Assembly (NCBI RefSeq): GCF_000382165.1
Contig: NZ_KB907702.1
Location: 1 to 64,000 of the forward strand
Direction of reading: 5' to 3'
Source: Arsukibacterium perlucidum DSM 18276
GTDB taxonomy: Bacteria > Pseudomonadota > Gammaproteobacteria > Enterobacterales > Alteromonadaceae
DNA: 64,000 bases
Shown here: positions 1 to 9,114 of the stretch, piece by piece
Layout of the letters: each line of letters begins with the position of its first letter
How positions within the stretch are numbered: the stretch's first letter is position 1
The notes under the pieces: generated by a model
Databases searched by the model: none
Seen by the model: the letters and a program-made list of their open reading frames with translations, nothing else
What the model was told of the DNA's origin: nothing
Program-made: the position numbers and the translations under genes

Positions 1-249
1 GACTTGATTAAAAAGCACCAGTTGGTGCAAAGCATGAGCCGCAAAGGTAACTGCTGGGACAATGCCTGCGCGGAAAGCTTCTTCCACTCATTGAAAGTTG
101 AAGCAATCCAGGACGAGCCGATAATGGATAGGGAAACAATGCGACAGCACGTTTTTGAATACATTGAGGTTGATTACAACAAGACCAGAAGGCATAGTGC
201 TCTTGGCTATCTCAGCCCAGAGAATTTTGAATTGAAGAACAGTGCTTAG
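1..249 (+). CDS. IS3-family transposase OrfB, C-terminal end (partial)
   Basis: The frame is open from base 1, so this is the tail of a longer protein cut by the window edge. It carries the end of the integrase (rve) catalytic core of IS3-family Orf[21 protein letters not shown], in which the Glu of AESFF is the last DDE residue, followed by the usual tail [19 protein letters not shown]. The protein catalyses cut-and-paste transposition and is normally made as an OrfAB frameshift fusion. Its stop codon overlaps, convergently, the stop of the truncated gene on the other strand. No break is visible in the part present. Confidence 0.9.
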   Translation, partial: DLIKKHQLVQSMSRKGNCWDNACAESFFHSLKVEAIQDEPIMDRETMRQHVFEYIEVDYNKTRRHSALGYLSPENFELKNSA

Positions 250-279
250 TGAAGTGTCCACTGTTGCTGGTACAGATCA
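1..279 (+). mobile_element. right end of an IS3-family insertion sequence (left part outside window)
   Basis: The transposase reading frame enters from the left edge and stops at 249. The 25 bases ending at 279, read inward from the right, begin TGATCTGTACC and end in GTGGACA. This resembles the terminal inverted repeats I know from the IS3 family IS150 group (TG..CTG.ACC...AGTTGGACA). I place the right tip at 279 because the interrupted host gene resumes its family consensus from 280 onward. The left end and target duplication cannot be seen. Confidence 0.75.
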
Positions 280-551
280 AAGTGCATCTCCAGCATACCT
301 GCAGCCTGGTGAATATGAAGTGCGGCAAAGAACATAAAACTGACACCAAAACTAATCCGGGCCAGCAGGTGATCGCCAAGCATACGATAAAATAACAACG
401 GCAGTATTGCTGTGGGTAAACCTATTAACAACGCCGGTAGCCAGCTGCTATGCCAACCAGCCAGGGCCAGGGCCAAAACAAACAAGGCGAGGTTTATGCC
501 ACTCATCAGTTTGAACGCCTGCACACGAAAACGCGGGGTAGTGGTTGACAT
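246..551 (-). pseudogene. chemoreceptor (MCP) N-terminal membrane region, truncated by the IS
   Basis: An ATG at 551 preceded by CAGGAG opens a frame of 101 residues with hydrophobic helices near residues 16-32, 36-53 and 59-80. The stretch ARISFGVSFMFFAALHIHQA then GMLEMHF matches the membrane sensor region of a common MCP class, whose family consensus (from memory) continues HFGIFVLLAFLL.YRDW. Here the sequence departs from consensus exactly after HF, and the last residues ([10 protein letters not shown]) are read through the IS terminal repeat to a stop that overlaps the transposase stop. The signalling domain would lie beyond the IS, outside the window. The fragment is intact with a good ribosome site, so a short membrane peptide could still be made. 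Confidence 0.8.
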
Positions 552-698
552 ATAAACTCCTGACAGTAAAAGATTAATTATTAGCCTAGCATCAACTTTA
601 ATACAGGACTTGATATGTGTCATTAAAGGTACGGTCAATTAGTGATTTTTTTTATATATCAACCATACTTAATTAACAATGCTAAAGGGAGAGAGCTG

Positions 699-1559
699 AT
701 GTGGCAGGCGATTGCAGATAGTATTAATAGTGAACTGGATACCGACTTTAAAATTGCAGATAAAACTCAGCTTACTGGCGGAGATATTAATCTGGCATTT
801 AAAATCAGCGGTGATGGCCGGCAGTTTTTCGTAAAGCTTAATCAGCGTGAGCAGCTGGAGCAATTTGAAACTGAAGCTCTGGGTCTGAGAACGCTGCGCC
901 AGCACCACTGTATCAGGGTCCCCGACGTTATTTGCTGTGGCCAGACCATAGATAAAGCCTTTTTAGTGCTGGAATACCTGCCGCTGGTCAAAGAAAGCCT
1001 GAACGGATGGCAGCAACTGGGCCAGCAATTGGCATTGTTACATAAACAGCATGAGCAGGCGATGTTTGGTTTTGATTGGGATAATGCCATTGGCCGCTCT
1101 CCGCAGCCGAATAAGTGGCAAAGCAACTGGAGCAGTTTTTTTTCCGAACAACGCCTGGGCTGGCAGCTGCAGTTATTGTTAGAGCAAGGTTTTGGCTTTG
1201 GCAATATAGACTATCTGGTCGAGCAGTGCCGGCAGCGCCTGGCACATCATCAGCCGACGCCGAGCCTGCTGCACGGCGATTTATGGCGTGGCAATGTCGG
1301 TTTTCTGGCCGGCTCACCCGTGATTTTCGATCCAGCCTGCTATTACGGTGATCAGGAAACTGATGTTGCTTTCAGTAGCTTATTTGGCCGTTTCCCGGAT
1401 GTTTTTTATCAAAGCTACCAGCAGTTTAATAAACTTCCCGAAGGTTATGAGCAGCGCAAAGATCTGTATAATTTATATCATGTGCTTAACCATGCTTATT
1501 TGTTTCGTGGCAGTTTTCTGGTACAAGCTCAGGAAATGATTAAACAGCAATTTTACTAG
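699..1559 (+). CDS. fructosamine/ketosamine-3-kinase family protein
   Basis: A 286-residue cytoplasmic protein of the fructosamine kinase (YniA-like) family, which phosphorylates sugar adducts on amines so that they fall off, a protein deglycation repair activity. The aminoglycoside-phosphotransferase-like fold shows in LLHGDLWRGN near residue 190 (catalytic Asp and Asn of the Brenner loop) and DPACYYGDQETD near 211 (metal-binding DP and the family YGxxExD). I chose ATG 699 over the in-frame start at 642 because GGGAGAG lies just before it and the protein then begins with the usual short helix (MWQAIADSI). It is followed after 9 bases by the pteridine reductase gene, so the two probably share a transcript. 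Confidence 0.85.
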   Translation: MWQAIADSINSELDTDFKIADKTQLTGGDINLAFKISGDGRQFFVKLNQREQLEQFETEALGLRTLRQHHCIRVPDVICCGQTIDKAFLVLEYLPLVKESLNGWQQLGQQLALLHKQHEQAMFGFDWDNAIGRSPQPNKWQSNWSSFFSEQRLGWQLQLLLEQGFGFGNIDYLVEQCRQRLAHHQPTPSLLHGDLWRGNVGFLAGSPVIFDPACYYGDQETDVAFSSLFGRFPDVFYQSYQQFNKLPEGYEQRKDLYNLYHVLNHAYLFRGSFLVQAQEMIKQQFY

Positions 1560-1568
1560 GACTCCTAT

Positions 1569-2321
1569 ATGCAAAGCTTCGACACCCCGGTGGCTCTGGT
1601 TACCGGCAGTGCCAAACGCTTAGGCCGGCAAATAATCAGCCAGCTACATCAGGCCGGCTACCGGGTTATTATTCATTATAATCAGTCAGCAACTGATGCC
1701 AATAACCTGGCTTCAAGCCTGAACCAACAGCGGCCTGACAGCGCCCTAACCATCCAGGCAAACCTGTTAGATGATCGGGCAGTACAACTCCTGGCCAACA
1801 AGGCGCTGGCCTGCTTTAACCGCCTGGATGTACTGATTAACAATGCCTCCAGCTTTTATGCCACGCCGCTGAGCAGTGCCACTTTAACCAACTGGGATGA
1901 TTTATTTGGCAGTAATGTTAAAGCACCATACTTTCTGTGCAAGGCGCTGGCCCCGGCCCTCGCTGCCAACAAAGGCTGTATTATCAACATGGTGGATATT
2001 CATGCGCAGCAGCCGTTACAAGACCACAGTATTTACTGCATGGCTAAAGCGGCATTATTGATGATGACAAAATCGCTGGCACGGGAATTAGCGCCTACAA
2101 TAAGAGTTAACGGTATAGCCCCGGGCGCCATTTTATGGCCCAGCCAGCAGTTGGCTGAGGCGGACAAAACGGCTATTTTGCAGCAAATACCGCTGCAACG
2201 CACCGGTACCCCGGAAGATATCGCCAATACGGTGTTGTTTTTGCTGCAATCACCCTATATCAGTGGCCAGATTATTGCTGTTGATGGTGGTCGCAGTCTG
2301 GGAGCAGCGCAAAAAGCCTGA
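1569..2321 (+). CDS. pteridine reductase-like short-chain dehydrogenase
   Basis: A 250-residue SDR enzyme. The nucleotide loop is TGSAKRLG at residues 13-20, with a basic Arg where classical SDRs have a glycine; this marks the pteridine reductase/FolM branch, which uses NADPH to reduce pterins or dihydrofolate. NNAS follows near residue 91 and the catalytic Tyr-Lys pair (YCMAK) near 155-159, with VDGG close to the C terminus. An AGGAC element precedes the ATG. It sits between the deglycation kinase and a small Cys protein in what looks like a three-gene operon. The exact pterin substrate cannot be told from sequence. Confidence 0.85.
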   Translation: MQSFDTPVALVTGSAKRLGRQIISQLHQAGYRVIIHYNQSATDANNLASSLNQQRPDSALTIQANLLDDRAVQLLANKALACFNRLDVLINNASSFYATPLSSATLTNWDDLFGSNVKAPYFLCKALAPALAANKGCIINMVDIHAQQPLQDHSIYCMAKAALLMMTKSLARELAPTIRVNGIAPGAILWPSQQLAEADKTAILQQIPLQRTGTPEDIANTVLFLLQSPYISGQIIAVDGGRSLGAAQKA

Positions 2322-2336
2322 GTGACAGGAGGCAGT

Positions 2337-2537
2337 ATGAGTATGTTAAGTAAAACCATCAGTTGTCCGTTTTGCGGCCATCCGGTGCATATGGATATTG
2401 AAGTAACCGATGATGATCAAGATTACATCGAAGATTGCAGCAATTGCTGCAATCCTATTCATTTAAAAGTACATAAAGATATTCAGCACCACAGTGTGCA
2501 AATTTTTGTCGACGCTGACGACGAGCAGTACTACTAA
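2337..2537 (+). CDS. CPXCG-motif cysteine-rich small protein
   Basis: A 66-residue acidic protein. Two Cys pairs, CPFCG near residue 10 and CSNCC near residue 35, should bind one zinc ion. Start ATG 2337 has a near-perfect AGGAGG seven bases upstream, so it is preferred over an in-frame GTG at 2322 that abuts the previous stop. This is the conserved CPXCG-motif family found widely in Gammaproteobacteria; no function is known to me. It follows the pteridine reductase gene by 15 bases. Confidence 0.85.
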   Translation: MSMLSKTISCPFCGHPVHMDIEVTDDDQDYIEDCSNCCNPIHLKVHKDIQHHSVQIFVDADDEQYY

Positions 2538-2566
2538 GGCGTGATTGATTTTCAGGGCGTACCGGT

Positions 2567-3193
2567 TTACTGCTCAGTACCAAAGCGCTGGGCCATTACC
2601 CGCTCGACCGTTTTTATAATGGTCAGAGTTTGCTGATCAAGCTCGATATTCAGGATATCGCCCTCGCGCTTGTCACCCAGAGTAGTAATGGCCAGAGTTT
2701 CCGGAATTAAATACAGGTTAAAGCCGCTATCTGTTACTTCTCCGACTGTCAGGCTACAACCTTCTACCGCAATAAAACCCTTGGCCAGAATGTAAGGTAA
2801 AAAGCTTTTATCCAGACTCAGTTGCATGCTGACCTTATGCTGCTCGCGCAGCAGTTTGCTTAAGATAGCAGTAGTTTGAATATGGCCCGACACAATATGA
2901 CCGCCCAGTTCGCTGCCAAAGGTCAGCGAACGCTCCAGATTAACTTTACTGCCAACATCCAGTTTACCCAGGTTCGTTTTGTCCAGCGTTTCTGCAATTA
3001 CATCAAAACTTACCCAGCCAGCGGCGCTGTCAAAGGCCGTTACCGTTAAGCACACGCCGTTAATCGCAATGCTGGCGCCACGCTCCAGCGCTTGTAAATT
3101 TGCGGGTGGTACGCTTAAGGTCAGGCGGCGCAGCTGCCCTTCGTCGCGAATTTCGCGCACTTGCGCGGTTGTCTGAACTATTCCGGTAAACAT
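2567..3193 (-). CDS. ribE: riboflavin synthase, alpha subunit
   Basis: A 208-residue enzyme that dismutates two 6,7-dimethyl-8-ribityllumazines to riboflavin and a pyrimidinedione, the last step of riboflavin synthesis. The N terminus MFTGIVQ is diagnostic, and the two lumazine-binding repeats are visible: GASIAINGVCLTV near residue 40 and GFIAVEGCSLTV near 137, each with a GHIxxGH-type or equivalent partner. Length is typical. The gene is divergent from the MATE pump with only about 56 bases between start codons, the same arrangement as ribC(E)-mdtK in E. coli. I see no FMN riboswitch in that short gap. Confidence 0.95.
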   Translation of the reverse strand: MFTGIVQTTAQVREIRDEGQLRRLTLSVPPANLQALERGASIAINGVCLTVTAFDSAAGWVSFDVIAETLDKTNLGKLDVGSKVNLERSLTFGSELGGHIVSGHIQTTAILSKLLREQHKVSMQLSLDKSFLPYILAKGFIAVEGCSLTVGEVTDSGFNLYLIPETLAITTLGDKREGDILNIELDQQTLTIIKTVERVMAQRFGTEQ

Positions 3194-3249
3194 AAAACCT
3201 CAATTGTGTTAAATTGCGCGCCATTACTGGCCAACCCGAACGATGGCGC

Positions 3250-4641
3250 ATGGTACCCTTTTCCCGCTTTGAAGCCAAAACTCTGTTAAAACTAACCGGC
3301 CCCATAATGCTGGCCCAGTTAACCCAGACCATGATGTATTTTGTCGATACTGTGATGGCCGGCCGCTTCAGCGCTACCGATATGGCAGCACTGGCGGTAG
3401 CCTCCGGCCTGTGGTTACCCGTGGTACTGACATTGCAGGGCCTGCTATTGGCGCTGACACCCATTATTGCCCAGTACTATGGCAGCAAACAGACCGAACC
3501 CGTCAGCCATTTTACCCTGCAAAGCCTGTATCTGGGAATGCTGCTGGCAGGCTTATTATTTATCCTGATGCTGTTTGCCGATATCCCAATCGGCATGTTG
3601 AATATGCAGGATGAATTGCGCGATAAAACCCTGCAATATCTTTACTATGTCAGTTGGGGCTTATTTCCGGCCGCCGGCTATATTGTGATCCGCAATTTAT
3701 TTGAAGGTATTGGTAATACCAAAGCCAGTATGTGGATCAGTTTTGTCGGTATTCTGGTAAATATTCCGGCTAACTATATTTTTATTTACGGCAAACTCGG
3801 CATGCCGGCACTGGGCGGTGCTGGCTGTGGTATCGCCACCAGCCTGGTATTTCTGGCCATGTTTGTTGCCATGCTAATCTACGGCTGGTTCAGCCGCACT
3901 ACAAGGCCCTACCGGCACTGGCCGAAACAGCTTAGCCCTAACTTAAAAGACATTTGGTATGTGGTTTGCCTGGGTACCCCTATCGCTTTTTCTATCTTTT
4001 TCGAGGTGACCTTATTTGCCTGTATTCCACTGGCCATAGTGCACCTGGGGCCTATTGTGGTCGCCGGCCATCAGGTAGCCAATAACTACAGCGCGCTGGT
4101 GTTTATGCTACCGCTTAGTTTTGGTTTAGCCACCACCATTCGGGTGGGGCATTTGGTTGGCCAGCAAAATAATAAAGAGCTGAAAACCGCTATCAGTACC
4201 GCGTTGTGTATGGCGATATTTATGTCGTTTTTTATCGCCTGTTTTACCTTTTTTATGCGTGGTCATGTTGCCTCGTTGTACTCTACCGATCCGGCAGTAA
4301 TCGCCTTAGCCAGCTCGCTGTTAATTCTGGCGTGTTTTTACCAGCTATCCGACGCCATTCAGGTGGTGTCGGCCTGTGCCCTGCGCGGCATGAAGATCAC
4401 CAAACCGGTATTTTATATTACCCTGTTTGCCTACTGGCCAATCGGCTTTGGCTTAGGCGCCGTATTAGGCTTAACTGACTGGCTGGTAACACCGATGGGA
4501 GCTCATGGTTTCTGGATTGGGATTATTATTGGCCTGAGTACTGCCGCCATTATGCTGGCGTTTATTTTACGCAAACATATTAAGAGAATTGATCATGAAA
4601 TTCAGCATGCCCGGGCTGATGCTGCTGGTGGGGCTACTTAA
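3250..4641 (+). CDS. norM: MATE-family multidrug efflux pump (NorM/MdtK-like)
   Basis: A 463-residue inner-membrane protein with about twelve hydrophobic helices, the length and pattern of NorM/MdtK antiporters that expel cationic drugs in exchange for Na+ or H+. The start region KLTGPIMLAQLTQTMMYFVD followed by TVMAGRFSATDMAALAVA is the MATE signature of helix 1. I chose ATG 3250 over a TTG at 3214 because it aligns with the usual short N terminus, though no strong ribosome site is visible. The 3' end overlaps the following lipoprotein gene by 47 bases. Confidence 0.9.
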   Translation: MVPFSRFEAKTLLKLTGPIMLAQLTQTMMYFVDTVMAGRFSATDMAALAVASGLWLPVVLTLQGLLLALTPIIAQYYGSKQTEPVSHFTLQSLYLGMLLAGLLFILMLFADIPIGMLNMQDELRDKTLQYLYYVSWGLFPAAGYIVIRNLFEGIGNTKASMWISFVGILVNIPANYIFIYGKLGMPALGGAGCGIATSLVFLAMFVAMLIYGWFSRTTRPYRHWPKQLSPNLKDIWYVVCLGTPIAFSIFFEVTLFACIPLAIVHLGPIVVAGHQVANNYSALVFMLPLSFGLATTIRVGHLVGQQNNKELKTAISTALCMAIFMSFFIACFTFFMRGHVASLYSTDPAVIALASSLLILACFYQLSDAIQVVSACALRGMKITKPVFYITLFAYWPIGFGLGAVLGLTDWLVTPMGAHGFWIGIIIGLSTAAIMLAFILRKHIKRIDHEIQHARADAAGGAT

Positions 4642-5611
4642 TCTAAGCGGCTGCAGCAAGCCTGATAGCAAGGCAACCTTAACCGATTATCAGCAGCGCC
4701 TGAGCCGGGTTCTGCAGCTGGACAGTGTAAAAGTGCAGATGGAACCGTTACCGGCCTTACCCCGGCCCAGCGAGCTGAGGCAACCACTGCCCGACATCCG
4801 GCTGGATTTAGCCGACGCCTGGGCCAGCCGCGAATGTGGCCTGGATCAGTTAATCGGCGAGCGTAACAGTAGCCTTGGCCGGGTGTTTCAACCGAGCATG
4901 CAATTAAATTATGAACTGCGCTTACTGGCCCGCTTACAACGTTGCCTGCAGCAAGACATTAGCCCTGAATTACAACCACAAATAACTAACTGGTTAAGTG
5001 AAAAGCAGCAAAGCATAACCATAGCGCTGCACAATATGCTATTGGCCGATGATACCCTGCGCCGACAATGGCAAGGCAGTAAGCAGCAATTATTAGCCGA
5101 TGAAAACAGCGGATTTATAGAAAGCAGTAGTGCCCTGAATGACCTTGCGGGCTTGGCGGAGCAAATCAGCCAGCAACAGTGGCAACGAGCCGCCGCGGTT
5201 GATATTGAACAAAGTCTGGCTGCGCTGTATCAGCATGATTTTCCCGGCAAGTTGCAACAAAGTCTGCGCTACAGTGCCGCCTGGTTTAGCCAGGTTAACC
5301 CGCAGCTACTGACCATAGTACCGGCAAGCTTGTGCCCAAACGGACGCAGCACTGAACAACTTAAAATACTGACGACGGTATTCAGTAAATTTTTTATCGC
5401 TGAGGTGCAGGCGCACCTGGCGCAGCTGCGCCGGTTTTACACTGAAAGCTGGCCGTTAATAGCCGGGCTGTATCGGGACACCGCACTTTTTCCGGCGCTG
5501 CAACAACGTTATCAGCAACCGGCTGAGCAACTGCAGCAACAATTAATGCTGCATGTGCAGTGGTGGCAGCAATTAAACAAAGCGTGCCCGGTTGGTCTTA
5601 CACCTGGCTAG
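4595..5611 (+). CDS. DUF3080-family lipoprotein
   Basis: A 338-residue protein starting with a lipoprotein signal (MKFSMPGLMLLVGLLNLSGC, lipobox LSGC, Cys at 20), so it should be anchored to a membrane on the periplasmic side. The rest is mostly helical and Gln-rich, with LTDYQQRLSRVL near residue 30 as in DUF3080 proteins of Alteromonadales. Start ATG 4595 lies inside the end of the MATE gene, implying coupled translation. Function is unknown; the pairing with a MATE pump seems to recur in related genomes (from memory). Confidence 0.75.
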   Translation: MKFSMPGLMLLVGLLNLSGCSKPDSKATLTDYQQRLSRVLQLDSVKVQMEPLPALPRPSELRQPLPDIRLDLADAWASRECGLDQLIGERNSSLGRVFQPSMQLNYELRLLARLQRCLQQDISPELQPQITNWLSEKQQSITIALHNMLLADDTLRRQWQGSKQQLLADENSGFIESSSALNDLAGLAEQISQQQWQRAAAVDIEQSLAALYQHDFPGKLQQSLRYSAAWFSQVNPQLLTIVPASLCPNGRSTEQLKILTTVFSKFFIAEVQAHLAQLRRFYTESWPLIAGLYRDTALFPALQQRYQQPAEQLQQQLMLHVQWWQQLNKACPVGLTPG

Positions 5612-5627
5612 TGCTCTACCTGTCATC

Positions 5628-8489
5628 TTACTTTTCATATTGCTGATACGGCATACCCTCTGTCCACCACTCTGGCGCCGGAGCACCTTTTAAATAATGG
5701 TCAAAAAATTCGCGCATCTTAATGCTGTAATCCAGTTTATTGGCATAACGCTGCAAATGATGCGGCTCGCCTTCATAATGCAGCATCACCACCTCTTTGC
5801 CTAAGCGGCGCAGTGCCAGATAGTATTCAATACCTTGCTCCCAAGGCACGGCCCCATCATCATCACCAAACTGGATCAGCATCGGCGTATTAATTTTATC
5901 GGCAAAAAACACTGGTGAATTATCGATATAGGGCTGCAAATTTTCATACATCGATTGGCCAATCCGGCTCTGGCCGGTTTCATATTGAAATTGCCGTGCC
6001 AGGCCAGTTTGCCAGCGAATACCGCTGTAGGCACTGGTCATATTGGCTACCGGTGCACCCGATACTGCAGCGGCAAACATATCAGTTTCGGTTACCACAA
6101 AAGCAGTTTGATAGCCCGACCAGCTATGGCCATGCAAGCCTATGGCTTTCGGATCCGCTACCCCCATATCAATCAGCTTTTGCAAACCAGGTACCAACGA
6201 TTCAGTAGCACTGGGCCCAGGGGCAGCCGGCCTGAAATGAATATCCGGCAGGAAGACTAAATAGTCCTGGCCCAGGTAATAAGGAAAGTTAGGCCGGTGG
6301 TTTACTTTCATCTGGTTGAAGTGATGCAGGCGCTGCGAGAACTTTTCATAGTAATACACCACTACCGGATAGGGCTTGCTGGCGTCGTAACCATCTGGCG
6401 TTAACAACACGCCTTGCAACGGCTCACCGGTCGCACCTGTCCATTCAATTAAATGGCTGTCGCCCCAGATAAACTCTTTCTGCTGCGGGTTAAGTTCGGT
6501 CAGCTGCTGCCGCTCGCTAAAATCAGCGCTGGCCAGCCACAGATCCGGAAATTGCCGAAAACTTTGCTCAGTAAATAAATAGTGTGGCTGGTCCGGGCTG
6601 AATTCGTCCAGCGCTTCCACAAAGTCATAGCGTTTTTCACCCTGCAGCAACACTGTGACATTACTGGTTAAATCGTCGTTTAAATTCAGCCGGGCAAAAC
6701 CATATTGCTTGTTCGCTTCGTTATACATCCGCAACAGTTGCGGACTAGCCGGGTTTAACGCCAGCGCTTCATCGATTTTTTGTAAGCGATACTGTTCTTG
6801 AGCTGAACGGCCGGCGGTCAGTTTTTGCACACTACCAGTAAGGCCCAGGGCCCAGATATCAAACCTGTCATACACCAGCACAGCAGATTCATCAGCCAGC
6901 CAGCCTGCCACACCATAACTGGCGGCGGCCATTGGCCGGTCGTTTTGCTCATCGACCCAGGATACCGGCGCATCTGGCGCTAACGGTTGAGTGCTGCCCG
7001 ATACACTGTCAAACAACTGATACTGATCTTGCTGCAGATAAATGACATAACGGCCACTTGGCGACAAATGGGCCCGCTCATGGCTGCGATTTGCACTAAA
7101 TACCTGCTGGCGCTGACCTGTGCGCAAGTTAACATGCCAGATATCATGCAAGCGGCCGTTCCAGCTCATTTGCGCTAAATGCGGTTTGCCGCTGCTGATA
7201 AGCTGCGCCTCACTGTGTTCAGTCACCAGCAGCTGTTCTTCAACATCATTGCTCAACAGCACCATATCCAGGGTTTCCAGCCAAATTACGGCGGCAGCAG
7301 TACGCTTTAATGCCTGCTTATATTCGGCTTTTTGCTGGCTGTTTATCCGCTCATCATTACCGTGCCACACCTGCAGCCGCCGATCAGCCAGTAAGCGCTC
7401 AATGCTATAAAGCTCCGCTTCGGTTTGCGGCGGTTCAACTTTAGCTGGCTTGCTGCCCAGATCCGGCCGATGGCCGATAAACAACCGCTTACCATCTTTG
7501 CTCCAGCGCGGCGTAGCATGCTCGCTTAGCAGCCAGCCGGGCCGGCTGGTATCCAGCTGCTTAGCTTGTTTATTCTCGAGCGACCATAACCAGAGTTGCT
7601 GTGCCGCTTCAGCCTGGTTCGTCTCGGCCAGTGTTGCTTTGGCAGGGCCTGCCATCACCACCAACTGATCGCCATCAGGGTTAAATTGCAGCTGCTGCAG
7701 TTTATGTTCCGCATATTCCACTGCGGTATAGCTGGTAGCCGTGGCACTATCCCACACCTGCAGTTGTTGCTGCGCCGGCTTATCGTTGCCCTTGTCATCA
7801 TCAGCGGTTTGTTGCTGACTGATATAGGCCACTAAACCACTCTTTTCAGCCACGCTAAAATCAGTTACCTCTGCCAGCGTTTGTAAATCGCCGCTGGCTA
7901 AATGCAGCGCCTGCAAAAGCTGACTGGTGGCTTTAGCATCACTTTTACGCTCAAGCAATAACGCATACTGGCCATCACCAGTAAACGCAAAGCGATCAAT
8001 GTTAGCGATAAGCTGGCTAGCGCCCGTTGCGGTATTCACTAATACCGCATTTTGCGGCAGTGCATCGCGCGCTTTTTTATCAGCTGCCTGCTCGCGCGCT
8101 AGCAGCGGTGCTTGTTGCCGAAACAGGGCAAAACTGCCATCGACATTCAGCTGGCCCTTATCGCCCCGCTCTACACTAATTTGCTGGCCACTTTGCAAAT
8201 TAACCACATAGCCGCTGCTGTCGCCAAAATCAGGCTCAGCGGTATAAACCAGCCATAGCTGGTTGTCGCTAAGCTTACGCTGACTAATCTCCCGAAACTT
8301 CATAATGTCAGTCAGCTCCAGCGGCCGCAGCCCCTCGGTCGCGACAGTACTGGCAGCAATAGCGGTTGAAGTAACAACAGGCTCAGGTGCAGTGCTCGTT
8401 AGCTGGCTGCAACCGACACTGGCTGCGACCAGCAACATAACTGAAGTAAGGCGAAAACGACGGGCAAGCCCGTTGGCGATAGCTGGCAT
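5628..8489 (-). CDS. S9-family (prolyl oligopeptidase/DPP-type) lipoprotein peptidase
   Basis: A 953-residue protein. An N-terminal signal with lipobox (VAASVGC, Cys near 27) makes it an exported lipoprotein. Residues up to about 650 form repeated beta-strand sheets (TolB/WD-like propeller), and the C-terminal 250 residues are an alpha/beta hydrolase. The triad is readable: Ser789 in GLHGHSWSGYQ, an Asp in FGDDDGAVPWEQG near 876, and a His in GEPHHLQRY near 909. The S9 consensus GxSxGG is changed at one glycine (SWSG). The family cleaves short peptides, often after proline, so a role in using extracellular peptides is likely. It stands alone, convergent with the DUF3080 gene. Confidence 0.88.
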   Translation of the reverse strand: MPAIANGLARRFRLTSVMLLVAASVGCSQLTSTAPEPVVTSTAIAASTVATEGLRPLELTDIMKFREISQRKLSDNQLWLVYTAEPDFGDSSGYVVNLQSGQQISVERGDKGQLNVDGSFALFRQQAPLLAREQAADKKARDALPQNAVLVNTATGASQLIANIDRFAFTGDGQYALLLERKSDAKATSQLLQALHLASGDLQTLAEVTDFSVAEKSGLVAYISQQQTADDDKGNDKPAQQQLQVWDSATATSYTAVEYAEHKLQQLQFNPDGDQLVVMAGPAKATLAETNQAEAAQQLWLWSLENKQAKQLDTSRPGWLLSEHATPRWSKDGKRLFIGHRPDLGSKPAKVEPPQTEAELYSIERLLADRRLQVWHGNDERINSQQKAEYKQALKRTAAAVIWLETLDMVLLSNDVEEQLLVTEHSEAQLISSGKPHLAQMSWNGRLHDIWHVNLRTGQRQQVFSANRSHERAHLSPSGRYVIYLQQDQYQLFDSVSGSTQPLAPDAPVSWVDEQNDRPMAAASYGVAGWLADESAVLVYDRFDIWALGLTGSVQKLTAGRSAQEQYRLQKIDEALALNPASPQLLRMYNEANKQYGFARLNLNDDLTSNVTVLLQGEKRYDFVEALDEFSPDQPHYLFTEQSFRQFPDLWLASADFSERQQLTELNPQQKEFIWGDSHLIEWTGATGEPLQGVLLTPDGYDASKPYPVVVYYYEKFSQRLHHFNQMKVNHRPNFPYYLGQDYLVFLPDIHFRPAAPGPSATESLVPGLQKLIDMGVADPKAIGLHGHSWSGYQTAFVVTETDMFAAAVSGAPVANMTSAYSGIRWQTGLARQFQYETGQSRIGQSMYENLQPYIDNSPVFFADKINTPMLIQFGDDDGAVPWEQGIEYYLALRRLGKEVVMLHYEGEPHHLQRYANKLDYSIKMREFFDHYLKGAPAPEWWTEGMPYQQYEK

Positions 8490-8764
8490 AAATTCCTCGA
8501 AAGCCTGTTTATGTTAAGTATTTTTCTGACAGGCAACATATCTTACGGTATGCCAAAGTTAACATATGCCAACCACAATGTGTGCAGCTTAGCGCGTTGC
8601 GCCGGTCCGGATACGACCAAAACCGCCGTAATTGCGGTTAATTACCAGCTGACAGGCTAAAATTCAGCCAAACGTAGGCTGAAACACGAAAAACACTTGC
8701 CAACCAGCCAGCAGCGCAATAACATAGCCGCCGTTGTCAGCACCAGGCTAACAACACAATGTGT

Positions 8765-8841
8765 GCGTCCTTAGCTCAGCTGGTTAGAGCACTACCTTGA
8801 CATGGTAGGGGTCGGTGGTTCGAGTCCACTAGGACGCACCA
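8765..8841 (+). tRNA. tRNA-Val (anticodon GAC)
   Basis: A 77-base cloverleaf ending in an encoded CCA. The acceptor stem is GCGTCCT with AGGACGC, the D arm carries AGCTGGTTA, the anticodon stem CTACC/GGTAG encloses TTGACAT (anticodon GAC), and the T arm loop is TTCGAGT. All arms pair as expected. Confidence 0.97.
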
Positions 8842-8853
8842 AAAATTCTAATG

Positions 8854-8886
8854 AAAACGCCACCTTACGGGTGGCGTTTTTGTTTT
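8854..8886 (+). terminator. intrinsic terminator of the tRNA-Val gene
   Basis: AACGCCACC and GGGTGGCGTT pair around the loop TTAC, followed directly by TTTTTGTTTT. Strong stem plus U tract, 12 bases after the tRNA CCA. Confidence 0.93.
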
Positions 8887-8990
8887 ATATTATCCTGTTT
8901 AACCCCCCACATACCCACAAAGGAGTAACTAAGCCCCCTCTTCATGGCAATAACGAATCGCAGTGTCAGCACGTATCATTAACCTACAAC

Positions 8991-9110
8991 ACCGAGCTAC
9001 CGGCTCTAAGTCTGTACTGGATTTCACAGCACAGAGATGAACGGTATGCCGTGGCAATACTGCCACCGGGTACGGCGGGAAACGGCCATACCTCCCCATT
9101 TGGAAAGGTG
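8991..9110 (+). promoter_or_regulatory. molybdenum cofactor (Moco) riboswitch upstream of moaA
   Basis: The 120 bases before moaA resemble the E. coli moaA leader in order and spacing: a CCGTGGCAATAC block (E. coli CCGTGACAATGC), then GCCACCGGG, a GC-rich arm (GGCGGGAAACGGCC), CCTCCCCATT and the terminal TGGAAAGGTG that holds the ribosome site of moaA, four bases before the ATG. In the known element, Moco or precursor binding shuts translation of moaA. The comparison is from memory of the E. coli sequence, not an Rfam search. Confidence 0.85.
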
Positions 9111-9114
9111 AATT

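Noticed and set aside
8575-8645. Possible tRNA remnant (ATGTGTGCAGCTTAGCGCG) upstream of tRNA-Val
   Set aside because: Only about 15 bases resemble the tRNA 5' region and no cloverleaf arms form.
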